64,000 nucleotides of DNA. Origin: Legionella nagasakiensis. Its GTDB lineage: Bacteria > Pseudomonadota > Gammaproteobacteria > Legionellales > Legionellaceae. This document shows positions 38,132 to 46,343 of this stretch, piece after piece. The notes under the pieces were generated by a model, which saw nothing but the letters and a program-made list of their open reading frames with translations, did no database searches and was not told where the DNA came from. Location of the stretch: assembly GCF_900639915.1 (NCBI RefSeq), contig NZ_CAAAID010000010.1:43686-107685 (forward strand). Direction: 5' to 3'. Both the position numbers and the translations under genes were made by a program. How positions within the stretch are numbered: the stretch's first letter is position 1; each line of letters begins with the position of its first letter.

Positions 38132-38153
38132 CATGTAACAAAGTTGTTACATG
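38132..38153. promoter_or_regulatory. Perfect palindrome in the divergent promoter of the two-component operon and the Spy-like gene
   Basis: CATGTAACAA at 38132-38141 is followed after AG by its exact reverse complement at 38144-38153. It lies 66 bases before the regulator start and 76 before the Spy-like start, so one site could control both. A partly similar TGTCACACTTAGATTACA stretch lies just downstream. Binding by the adjacent regulator is inference. Confidence 0.5.
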
Positions 38154-38228
38154 ATTCTTCTCATTTGTCACACTTAGATTACATAAGACAACTAATCTTA
38201 CTCATGAAACTCATCAATGGAGAAAAAA

Positions 38229-38663
38229 ATGAATATGAAACAGTTAGCATTAACCAGTGTTCTCGCATTTTCATTACTTGGCGCACCAGTAGCCTCCGCT
38301 AATCCACCGAATGATAAAATCGTATCAACAAAAAATCATCAACATTGCCATTGTCATAAAAAAATGGGCAATCTATTGAATAAACAACAACGTCAGACAT
38401 TATATACCATCATGCGGGAGAGCCGCGGTCAAATTGCTCCCTTGTTGCAGGAAAAAAGAACGCTTAGATTACAGCTCATGGGTAAGCTGGCAACCCCAAA
38501 CACTCAATGGAATGATATTGCGCCGCTCATAAAACGCATTAATGAAAATAATGCAAAAATTACTGAGCAATTCGCAAAAACACAGCTTAAAGCATTTCAG
38601 GAAGTTGGCGTATTATTACCTCCCCCAGGAAAACATATCCATCACCACGCCCGAGCGTTCTAA
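38229..38663 (+). CDS. Periplasmic Spy/CpxP-like protein
   Basis: 144 residues from ATG 38229, chosen because GGAG lies seven bases upstream and a signal peptide (MNMKQLALTSVLAFSLLGAPVASA) begins there. The mature part is a basic helical protein with an LTXXQ-like segment (LLNKQQRQTLYTIMRESRGQIAPLLQEKRTLRLQLMGKL) and His-rich ends (HQHCHCHKK; GKHIHHHARAF), which could bind metal. Spy and CpxP are ATP-independent periplasmic chaperones induced by envelope stress. It faces the two-component operon, so autoregulatory feedback is plausible. Confidence 0.75.
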   Translation: MNMKQLALTSVLAFSLLGAPVASANPPNDKIVSTKNHQHCHCHKKMGNLLNKQQRQTLYTIMRESRGQIAPLLQEKRTLRLQLMGKLATPNTQWNDIAPLIKRINENNAKITEQFAKTQLKAFQEVGVLLPPPGKHIHHHARAF

Positions 38664-39007
38664 ACAGGCTACCATTATCTTCATTCAGAATACTATTCAG
38701 TTTCTTTAAACTTGACTAATGCCTCCTTTAAAAAAGGAGGTATTTAATGAATTGCTTTCATTGCAAAGAGGAATTAGGAGATCTTAAGCCCCTATTGCAT
38801 CTAATTCTTTAATAACCTCTCCCATTCTTTTTGATACACAGATGGTTCTCTTATAAATCGGTCAACCACACGAGGTTGCAATTAAGAATACACAGGGTGT
38901 TTTGTAAGATAACGTGATGTTTTTGAAAAAGAATCTATAATTAGTTATAAATAATATTTTTTATTATCTAGTGATTGCTGCTTACAAATCTACATTAAGA
39001 GGTATTT
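38664..39007. other. Intergenic region with a hairpin and a short ORF
   Basis: No long frame. A hairpin, CCTCCTTT at 38722-38729 with its complement at 38733-38740, puts a perfect ribosome site (AAAGGAGG) in its right arm. Six bases later ATG 38747 opens a 21-codon frame to TAA 38812 that begins MNCFHCKEELGD, with a C-x-x-C pair. This may be a leader peptide or the start of a lost zinc-ribbon gene. The rest is AT-rich and must hold the promoter of the following gene. Confidence 0.4.
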
Positions 39008-40579
39008 ATGCGCCGTCAATGGTACATAGGCTTTGGGATCGTTATTTTAACGTTGTTTTTAATTCTGGTCATGCTGCATGACACCATTTGGTTTCTGGCT
39101 CTTTTAATCCCACTCATTTTATTGTGGCTCTACGATTTACTCCAAACAAAGCATAGTATTTTACGCAACTTTCCTGTTCTGGGTCATATTCGTTACATTC
39201 TAGAATTTTTTCGCCCGGAAATTCAGCAATACTTTATTGCTAATGATGAAGAAGAACGTCCATTTAATAGAGAAATACGCTCCATCATTTATGAACGCGC
39301 TAAAAATGTTCAGGATACCGTGCCCTTTGGTACAGAAAGAGATATCTTAGAAACAGGTTATACATGGGTACTACACTCGTTAGCCCCCAAACATGTATCA
39401 GAGATTGAGCCTCGTATCGTCGTTGGCGGTCCAGATTGCAAGAAACCCTATAATGCTTCTCGATTAAATATATCCGCGATGAGCTATGGTGCTTTATCTC
39501 CCAATGCACTTATGGCCTTAAATAAAGCGGCGCAAATTGGTGCATTTGCTCATAACACAGGAGAAGGCGGCTTAAGCCCATATCACTTGCAGGGGGGCGA
39601 TGTTATCTTTCAAATTGGAACGGCTTATTTTGGATGTCGTGATGATGAAGGAAACTTTGATGAACAGGAATTTAAACAAGAAGCCAATCGTGACGAAGTA
39701 AAAATGATTGAAATCAAACTATCACAAGGCGCCAAACCTTCTCATGGAGGAATATTACCAGCAGCAAAACTGACTGAAGAAATCGCAAGAGTCAGAAAGG
39801 TAAAAATGGGACATGATGTGATCTCTCCTCCAGCCCATACTGCCTTTGATTCTCCAATAGGATTATTACAATTTATAAAAAAATTACGTGATTTGACGGA
39901 TGGTAAGCCTGTAGGATTTAAGCTTTGCGTAGGACGTAAATCTGAGTTTTTAGGGATATGTAAAGCCATGTTGGAAACCAACATCTTGCCTGATTTTATT
40001 ACCGTTGACGGTGCTGAAGGCGGTACTGGCGCTGCTCCACTTGAATACACAAACAATGTGGGTGAGCCATTGGAAGCAGGATTAATTTTTGTTCACAACG
40101 CCCTCGTCGGCATTAACGTACGTGACAAAATTCGCTTGATAGGCAGTGGCAAGATAGCAACTGGCTTCGACATGGTATGTAAAATTGCACTGGGAGCAGA
40201 CATGTGTAATTCTGCACGAGGAATGATGATGGCCGTTGGCTGTATTCAATCCAAGCAATGCAATAAGAATACCTGCCCAACCGGTGTTGCCACCCAAAAT
40301 ATCCGCTTACAACGAGGCTTGGTCGTTGATGATAAAAAACATCGTGTTGCCAACTTTCATAAAAACACGATGAGGAGTTTTCTGGAAATGATTGGCGCGA
40401 TGGGATTAACCAATCCAAGCGATCTTAAGCCCGATTTTATTATGAGACGCCTTGATAATGAATGCGTTAAGTCTTTTAATGAAATCTATGAATATTTAGA
40501 ACCTGGCCAATTATTAGGTAAAAACATTCCCGCGAGCTTTGAAAAACACTGGCAATTAGCCAATGCTGATAAATTTTAG
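39008..40579 (+). CDS. FMN-binding glutamate-synthase-like protein (GltB domain 2 family)
   Basis: 523 residues. Two N-terminal membrane segments (residues ~7-45) precede a soluble part that matches the FMN/iron-sulfur barrel of glutamate synthase: LNISAMSYGALSPNALMALNKAA, HNTGEGGLSPYH, KPSHGGILPAAKLTEEIA, VDGAEGGTGAAPLEY and the 3Fe-4S cysteine cluster CIQSKQCNKNTCPTGVATQ. The glutaminase domain of true GltB is absent, so it is not a complete glutamate synthase. The reaction is unknown. AGAGG before ATG 39008 supports the start. Confidence 0.87.
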   Translation: MRRQWYIGFGIVILTLFLILVMLHDTIWFLALLIPLILLWLYDLLQTKHSILRNFPVLGHIRYILEFFRPEIQQYFIANDEEERPFNREIRSIIYERAKNVQDTVPFGTERDILETGYTWVLHSLAPKHVSEIEPRIVVGGPDCKKPYNASRLNISAMSYGALSPNALMALNKAAQIGAFAHNTGEGGLSPYHLQGGDVIFQIGTAYFGCRDDEGNFDEQEFKQEANRDEVKMIEIKLSQGAKPSHGGILPAAKLTEEIARVRKVKMGHDVISPPAHTAFDSPIGLLQFIKKLRDLTDGKPVGFKLCVGRKSEFLGICKAMLETNILPDFITVDGAEGGTGAAPLEYTNNVGEPLEAGLIFVHNALVGINVRDKIRLIGSGKIATGFDMVCKIALGADMCNSARGMMMAVGCIQSKQCNKNTCPTGVATQNIRLQRGLVVDDKKHRVANFHKNTMRSFLEMIGAMGLTNPSDLKPDFIMRRLDNECVKSFNEIYEYLEPGQLLGKNIPASFEKHWQLANADKF

Positions 40580-40682
40580 CCAGCACCGGAATAGACCTAT
40601 GTTCAATAGAACAGATCATTGGCAAAAACCATGAGAATAATTTTGTAAATTTTTTAATGACATCATGAAGGAATAAATATTG

Positions 40683-42386
40683 ATGGATAATAGTGATCTA
40701 ATCTATTCCGTAGATGACAAGCCCCCATTACCTAAACTAATTTTGCTTGGCCTACAGCATGTGATACTAATGTCCGTTTATTTAGTTCTTATTGTCATTA
40801 TCGTACGAGCCGCCCATTTATCAGATACGACTGCGCTTAACGCAGTCAGAATGGGAATGATAGCACTTGCCATTGCTACTACCATTCAAGCCTTACGCCC
40901 ACCTATCGGCTCTGGTTATCTCGCAGCACCGGTTGTGTCTGCTATTTATCTTAAAGCATCCTTATTGGCTGCCGATGCCGGAGGATTACCATTAGTGCTG
41001 GGCATGACCATTTTTTCAGGTTTTTTGGAAATCTTGTTCTCTCGTTTTTCATATCGCTTGCGGGTTATTTTTCCACCAGGCATATCCGGTTTTATTATTG
41101 CTGTGGTTGGAATCGAATTGGGGCTGGAAGGACTGTCTCAATTTTTAGGGGTAGCAAGAGCAGGCGCTTACAACTATGAAAAGCATTTATTGATTGGGTT
41201 ACTAACATTAGGCACAATGGTTGCATTAAGCATTTGGTGGCATGGCCTAGTTAAACTCATCTGTTCTTTTCTCGGTTTACTGGTTGGCTTTATCACTGCC
41301 TATTTACTGGGCGCTGTTGACGTTGCAAAAATAACTGAACTTAAAGTTATCCCTTATTTTGCTCTGCCAAGCCTCAGTTTTATTTCTTACAATTTTTCAT
41401 TTTCAATCATTCTACCCTTTATTGTCGCCAGTATTGCCGCAGCTTTACGCGCCGTGGGCGTGATAACAACCTGCCAGAAAATTAATGATCCATCCTGGAA
41501 GAATCCAAACTTAAAATCAATTCAAGGAGGAATCTTCGCCGATGGAATGGGGGCGGTTATTGCCGGGTTATGCGGCTCGCCTGGCATCAGTACTGCTCCA
41601 AGCTTGGTAGGAGTCTCTTCTTCTACTGGCGCCACAAGCCGTTATATTGCATTTGCCATCAGCATTATTTTATTTATCTTGGCCATGCTGCCTAAAATTG
41701 CCTCTATATTACTGATTATGCCCATGTCTGTAATCGGTCCCGCCTTAATGTTTACAGGAAGTTTTATGATCGTCGGCGGAATTGAAGTCATGACTTCCCG
41801 AAATGTTGATACACGCATGACTTACGTTATTGGTCTTGCACTTTTATTTGGATTAAGTAAAGAAATATACCCGGCATTTTATTCCTCTTTACCTACTTTC
41901 TTGCAATCTATTACATCCACCACTCTTTCTCTTTCAGTGATTGTTGCCCTGACACTTCATTTGATTTTTCGACTTGGCATTCGTAAACATGCGATATTTA
42001 CCTTTGAAAGTGAAACGGATATGCCGACAACAAGGTTAGCCGATTTTATGTTAGAACGTGGCAATCAATGGAAGATAAACCATGAGACCATAGAAAGAAT
42101 TACATTAACCACAAAAGAAATGATTCAATACATCCATCATGCCCACCTCGCTCATGGAAAAACCCATGTTGATTTAAGCTATGATCAAGTCGATGTTCTG
42201 GTGGAAATTCGATATACAGGAGATTTATTAAAACTTCCTGAGGTCAACCAAAATAAAAAAACTTTTGTAGAAGAAGAAGCCTTTTATTATGGGCTTTCCG
42301 ATTTTTTAACAGGTGTTTATCCTGATAAATTTGAGCGCTCTATCATTAAAAATGAAGTCTGTTTAAAACTTTATTTTAATATTTAG
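40683..42386 (+). CDS. NCS2 purine/pyrimidine permease with C-terminal ATPase-like domain
   Basis: 567 residues; ATG 40683 chosen, with TTG 40680 just before it. The first ~440 residues form the NCS2 (xanthine/uracil permease) fold with about 13-14 segments and the family region FADGMGAVIAGLCGSPGISTAPSLVGVSSSTGATSRYIA. After residue ~445 comes a soluble ~120-residue tail (RLADFMLERGNQWKINHETIERITLTTKEMIQYI...VDLSYDQVDVLVEIRYTGDLLKLP) that resembles the N-terminal half of a histidine-kinase/anti-sigma ATPase fold, without a clear Gly-rich lid. Purine or uracil uptake is likely; the tail may be regulatory. Confidence 0.8.
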   Translation: MDNSDLIYSVDDKPPLPKLILLGLQHVILMSVYLVLIVIIVRAAHLSDTTALNAVRMGMIALAIATTIQALRPPIGSGYLAAPVVSAIYLKASLLAADAGGLPLVLGMTIFSGFLEILFSRFSYRLRVIFPPGISGFIIAVVGIELGLEGLSQFLGVARAGAYNYEKHLLIGLLTLGTMVALSIWWHGLVKLICSFLGLLVGFITAYLLGAVDVAKITELKVIPYFALPSLSFISYNFSFSIILPFIVASIAAALRAVGVITTCQKINDPSWKNPNLKSIQGGIFADGMGAVIAGLCGSPGISTAPSLVGVSSSTGATSRYIAFAISIILFILAMLPKIASILLIMPMSVIGPALMFTGSFMIVGGIEVMTSRNVDTRMTYVIGLALLFGLSKEIYPAFYSSLPTFLQSITSTTLSLSVIVALTLHLIFRLGIRKHAIFTFESETDMPTTRLADFMLERGNQWKINHETIERITLTTKEMIQYIHHAHLAHGKTHVDLSYDQVDVLVEIRYTGDLLKLPEVNQNKKTFVEEEAFYYGLSDFLTGVYPDKFERSIIKNEVCLKLYFNI

Positions 42387-42459
42387 AGAAAGCTGACAAT
42401 ACTCTATCATGGAGTGGTTCTGCTATATTTAAGATACACTTCTCAGATAAAAACAACTT

Positions 42460-42870
42460 ATGTCAAACGCCAGTAAAATTTCCGAAAATCTGCAAACAAT
42501 AAAACAACATTTCGACTACGAAGCAAGCAATGATATTGATAAAGTGATCACAACATACACCGAGGATGTCGTATGGGAAGCACCCGCCCGTCATTTCAAA
42601 GTGAGCGGAAAAGAACAGGTAGCAGCGCATTATCGCGCTCTATTTGCAACGCTAAAAGATGTTTCAGCCGAAATCTTTACACAATTTGCAACTGAAGATT
42701 ATGTATTTGATGATCGTTTGATGCAGTTTACCATCACTGCCTCAGAAAACATTTGGTCTGCACAAATTGGCGATACCGTCAAGCAAAGACTGGTCCACTT
42801 ATTCGAAATGCGGGACGGAAAAATCAGCAAAGAAACGGCTTATGAACTATGGGAAATTGTAAAAAAATAA
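42460..42870 (+). CDS. SnoaL/NTF2-like protein
   Basis: 136 residues, a single cone-fold domain: an N-terminal helix pair (ISENLQTIKQHFDYEASNDIDKVITTYTEDVVWEAPA), GKEQVAAHYRALFATLKDV, then beta strands ending LVHLFEMRDGKISKETAYELWEIV. The family includes ketosteroid isomerase-like enzymes and binding proteins. No catalytic set can be confirmed by eye. Confidence 0.7.
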   Translation: MSNASKISENLQTIKQHFDYEASNDIDKVITTYTEDVVWEAPARHFKVSGKEQVAAHYRALFATLKDVSAEIFTQFATEDYVFDDRLMQFTITASENIWSAQIGDTVKQRLVHLFEMRDGKISKETAYELWEIVKK

Positions 42871-42878
42871 TTACGTTT

Positions 42879-43040
42879 AGGGTCTGTTGACATTTCATGT
42901 TGCGAAGCGAAAATTTGGATGATTGTGTGCCATTTTGTGTTTGAATGAGGCGAATAGCAAGCTCTATTTAACGAGTTCAAACACAAAATGGTGCTAATCA
43001 GCTGAATTTGCAGCCGTGAAATGAAATGTCAACAGACTCT
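42879..43040. mobile_element. Long imperfect-hairpin element (MITE-like), 162 bp
   Basis: The ends are 20-base inverted repeats with one mismatch (42879-42898, starting AGGGTCTGTTGACA, and 43021-43040). An inner pair, CCATTTTGTGTTTGAA (around 42930-42945) and its complement (around 42976-42991), is perfect, and the sequence between the two pairs is also partly complementary. The whole unit folds on itself around a short unpaired centre. No coding frame. This is the structure of a miniature inverted-repeat element or a dispersed intergenic hairpin. Confidence 0.7.
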
Positions 43041-43113
43041 CTTGATTATAAATAGGAATTCGATTAAATAGATATGTTTTTATCAACAGGCCCTAATATT
43101 AGAAGGAATTTAT

Positions 43114-43758
43114 ATGTCGCTTACCTCAGTCAGGAAAGTATATGACACTTACGCATGGTTTTACGATTTTGTATTCGGTCGAATATTTCATCCGGGCCGC
43201 CATTTTGGTACGGATTTAGTGAATAAATACGCGGATAAACATGCCTGCATTTTGGAATTAGGCGTAGGAACTGGATTGTCTTTGCCACTTTATCGTACGG
43301 ATTTAAACATCACCGGCATCGATATTTCAGAAAAAATGTTAAAAAAGGCTGAAAAACGAATTGCCGCCGAAAAATTAACCACAAATATCTCCCTAAAAGT
43401 GATGGATGCAGGTAACTTGACATTTCCTGATAACAGTTTCGATTTTGTCGTCGCTATGTACGTTGCCTCGGTAGTGCCTGACGTTGATGCTTTTCTTAAA
43501 GAAGTAACGCGCGTATGTAAACCAGATGGAGACATTTTGTTTATAAATCATTTTGCCTCGGAGCAACCCGTGATGCGTTTTCTTGAACAGCGGTTTGCCA
43601 GAATTCAAAAAATAGTGGGATTTAATTCAAATTTTTCCATCCATTCCATTTTGGAACACAAACAATTTAAATTATTGGAAACGCACAAAATTAATTTATT
43701 TGGATATTGGAAAGTATTACGCTGTAAATTAAATAAAAACGCCGAGGTATTAAAATAA
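43114..43758 (+). CDS. pmtA: SAM-dependent methyltransferase, PmtA-like phospholipid N-methyltransferase
   Basis: 214 residues. The N-terminus VRKVYDTYAWFYDFVFGRIFHPGR and SAM motif I ILELGVGTGLSLPLY (residues ~46-60), then GIDISEKMLKKAEKR and a post-I acidic loop, match the Rhodobacter-type PmtA, which methylates phosphatidylethanolamine on the way to phosphatidylcholine. Legionella make phosphatidylcholine partly by this route. AAGGA before ATG 43114 supports the start. Related UbiE-type enzymes cannot be fully excluded. Confidence 0.7.
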   Translation: MSLTSVRKVYDTYAWFYDFVFGRIFHPGRHFGTDLVNKYADKHACILELGVGTGLSLPLYRTDLNITGIDISEKMLKKAEKRIAAEKLTTNISLKVMDAGNLTFPDNSFDFVVAMYVASVVPDVDAFLKEVTRVCKPDGDILFINHFASEQPVMRFLEQRFARIQKIVGFNSNFSIHSILEHKQFKLLETHKINLFGYWKVLRCKLNKNAEVLK

Positions 43759-43818
43759 TACCGAAACAAATACCGTCTATAAGCAATAATTTTTAACATT
43801 GACAGATAGGGCTGTTTA

Positions 43819-44664
43819 ATGCAATCAAAAACAATTTTTATTACCGGCTGCTCCAGCGGCATAGGGCATGCAGCGGCGCTTGCCTTATCCATGCGAGGTC
43901 ATAAAATTGTTGCATCCTGCCGTAAAAACGAAGATGTTCAAACCCTGCTCGGCTTAGGGATTGACACCGTGCAGATGGATATGAATGATTCTTTGTCTAT
44001 TATGGCAGGATTTAAAGATCTTTTAGCAAAAACAGATGGACGTCTTGATGTGCTCATCAATAATGCCGGGTATGGGCAAGCAGGTGCTCTAGAAGATTTG
44101 GATCGCGAAACCCTCCGACAGCAGTTTGAAACTAATGTCTTTGGCTTGATGGAGCTGACTCGACTTGCCATTCCTGTGATGCGCCGACAAGGTCAGGGAC
44201 GAATCATTAATTTAAGTTCTGTGCTTGGCATCATAAGTTTACCATTTCGCGGCGCTTATAATGCTTCTAAATATGCGGTGGAAGGATTAAGTGATACCTT
44301 GCGTCTGGAGCTCAAACCTTCAGGAATTGCTGTTATTTGTATCCAACCTGGACCTATTAACAGCCAGTTTAGAGATAACAGCATTGAGTACGCCCTTAAA
44401 GAAATCGATATGGAAAACAGTCATTTTAAGAAACAATACCAGCAAATGCTCGGCGCATTTCGTCACAGTAAAAACGAATCCATGTTTACACGCCCACCTG
44501 ATGCCGTTGTTCGCAAGTTAATCCATGCCATTGAATCCAAAAAACCTAAAGAAAAATATCCGGTTACTTTTCCAGCGCATTTTTTTGCCATTCTAAAAAG
44601 ACTACTCAGCATAAAAATGCTTGACCGACTGCTTATGATGATTTCCAAAAAAGAGTTAGGCTAA
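43819..44664 (+). CDS. Short-chain dehydrogenase/reductase
   Basis: 281 residues of the classical SDR type: cofactor loop TGCSSGIGHA near the N-terminus, NNAGYG, catalytic Ser in LSSVLGIISLP, and YNASK with Tyr and Lys. The ~90-residue C-terminal extension (FRHSKNESMFTRPPDAVVRKLIHAIESKKPKEKYPVTFPAHFF...) is common to retinol-dehydrogenase-like SDRs. The substrate is unknown. It may be co-transcribed with the upstream methyltransferase (60-base gap). Confidence 0.85.
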   Translation: MQSKTIFITGCSSGIGHAAALALSMRGHKIVASCRKNEDVQTLLGLGIDTVQMDMNDSLSIMAGFKDLLAKTDGRLDVLINNAGYGQAGALEDLDRETLRQQFETNVFGLMELTRLAIPVMRRQGQGRIINLSSVLGIISLPFRGAYNASKYAVEGLSDTLRLELKPSGIAVICIQPGPINSQFRDNSIEYALKEIDMENSHFKKQYQQMLGAFRHSKNESMFTRPPDAVVRKLIHAIESKKPKEKYPVTFPAHFFAILKRLLSIKMLDRLLMMISKKELG

Positions 44665-44685
44665 AATCTATTGATGATGTCTTAT

Positions 44686-45440
44686 TTACAAAACATGCCC
44701 ACCATCCACTGCAAACACTTTCCCAGTGATCCAATCGGCCTTGTCTGAAGCAAGAAATATGGCCATATTGGCAATATCATCGGGTGTCCCAGGTCTTTTT
44801 AAAGGAATATTGCTTATGTAATAATCCCAAAGCTCTGGATTGCTCATCGCCGTATCCTGATTCATTCCCGATTCAATCACACCTGGGGCAATGGTATTTA
44901 CTCGAATGCCATATTCTGCCAAGGTTAATGCGGCATTTTGCGTCCATTTATTCATGGCCGCTTTTGAAGCAGCGTAACCAATACCTTTAGGCATGGTGGT
45001 GGTTGCACTAATGGAGGAAATATTCAGAATGCATCCTTTTGTTTTTCTTTTTACCATATCATGCGCACACAGTTTAATAAATACAGTGGGGAAATCGTAT
45101 TGACTTGAAAGACTTGTTGCATTTTTTCCGGAGATAATTCAAATAATGTTTCACGACACAACATTCCCGCATTATTAATTAAAACATCAACATGGCCTAA
45201 ATACTCAATGGCTTTTTTAACAAAAACAGCCACATCACCCATACACGCAAAGTTAGCGTAGAGTGCTAGGGCATCACGTCCAGTGGCTTTAATCGCTTCG
45301 AGTGTTTCTCTGGCTCCTGCCTCATCACTGCGGTAACTTATCACAACATCAGCGCCTTGCAGAGCAAAAGCAAGCGCCATGGTTCTGCCCATGCTGCGAT
45401 TCGCACCGGTTACGATTACTTTTTTATTCATAAAATCCAT
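44686..45440 (-). pseudogene. Short-chain dehydrogenase, split by a single-base frameshift
   Basis: The N-terminal half from ATG 45440 has the cofactor motif TGANRSMGR and NNAGM but stops at 45051 just after LYLLNCVRMIW. The C-terminal half resumes in another frame near 45060 (DMVKRKTKGCILNISSISATTTMPKGIGYAASKAAMNKW), with catalytic Ser, Tyr and Lys, and ends at 44686 with FAVDGGHVL. One missing base near 45060 restores a full ~250-residue glucose-1-dehydrogenase-like SDR. Either a mutation or a sequence error. Confidence 0.8.
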
Positions 45441-45629
45441 ACTGAAAATCTCTCATTGAATTCATTAAACTTAGAACCTGTCTTCATAGTCTAACTATGT
45501 AATGTCTTAAGCATATACGCGCCTGCCAGTTATCGCCGAGTGATTAACCAGACAAACCGAAATTGAACTATTATAAATCAATAGATTACCCCAAAAATAA
45601 TCGTTGTTAAGACAGGTTAAGGATATTCT

Positions 45630-46166
45630 ATGAGTCTGGAAGACCATCATAAAAAAAGAGATTTTAGTAAAACACCGAAACCTAAAGGTGAGCCGTATGA
45701 ATGTCATCATAATCTTTATGTGATTCAAAAGCATGCTGCCCGTAAGTTACATTATGATTTTAGAATCGAACTCAATGGTGTGCTTAAAAGCTGGGTTATT
45801 CCCAAAGGGCCATGCCTGGATCCTTCCATAAAACGGCCTGCCATCCACGTTGAAGATCACCCCATTGCATATGGCCATTTCGAAGGAGTTATTCCTAAAG
45901 GTGAATATGGCGCAGGAACCGTCTTGCTTTGGGATAGAGGCTCACGGATTCCTCTGGCCAAAAATCCTGCCATCGCTTATCAGAAAGGACTTCTGCGCTT
46001 TATTTTGAAGGCAAAAAAATTAAATGGGTAATGGGACTTAATCCGTATTAATCAACAAGAAGACACATGGCTCTTTATCAAATACGAAGATGAATATGCA
46101 AAACCCCTTGATCATTATGATGTTATTCACGCCTTACCAGACAGCGTTTTCTCAACCAATATTTAG
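45630..46166 (+). pseudogene. LigD-type DNA 3'-phosphoesterase domain protein with an in-frame stop
   Basis: The frame opens [22 protein letters not shown] and carries the phosphoesterase core FVIQKH-like [18 protein letters not shown] and [30 protein letters not shown]. The ~133-residue frame stops at TAA 46029-46031, where the family would have Glu. Reading on in the same frame gives WDLIRINQQEDTWLFIKYEDEYAKPLDHYDV, the normal end of the domain, to TAG 46166. One base change (G to T) thus explains the truncation. No ligase or polymerase domain is attached, as in stand-alone 3'-phosphoesterases. Confidence 0.8.
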
Positions 46167-46343
46167 ATGAAATTAGAATGCGAATCCAAAGCAAAACTTA
46201 AACAATCAACTTTATTTTTAACAGTTTTCTTAAATCCCGCCTCTTGACCTATTCGTGAGTCGATTCCATATCAAATGATAAATTTTAAAATTTAATCATC
46301 CTGTTATAAACTTAACTTAAAGTAATTTTAGAGCGGAACATTC

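Noticed and set aside
45507-45734. 75-codon minus-strand frame in the SDR-LigD gap
   Set aside because: Overlaps the start of the phosphoesterase frame on the other strand and has no recognisable features.
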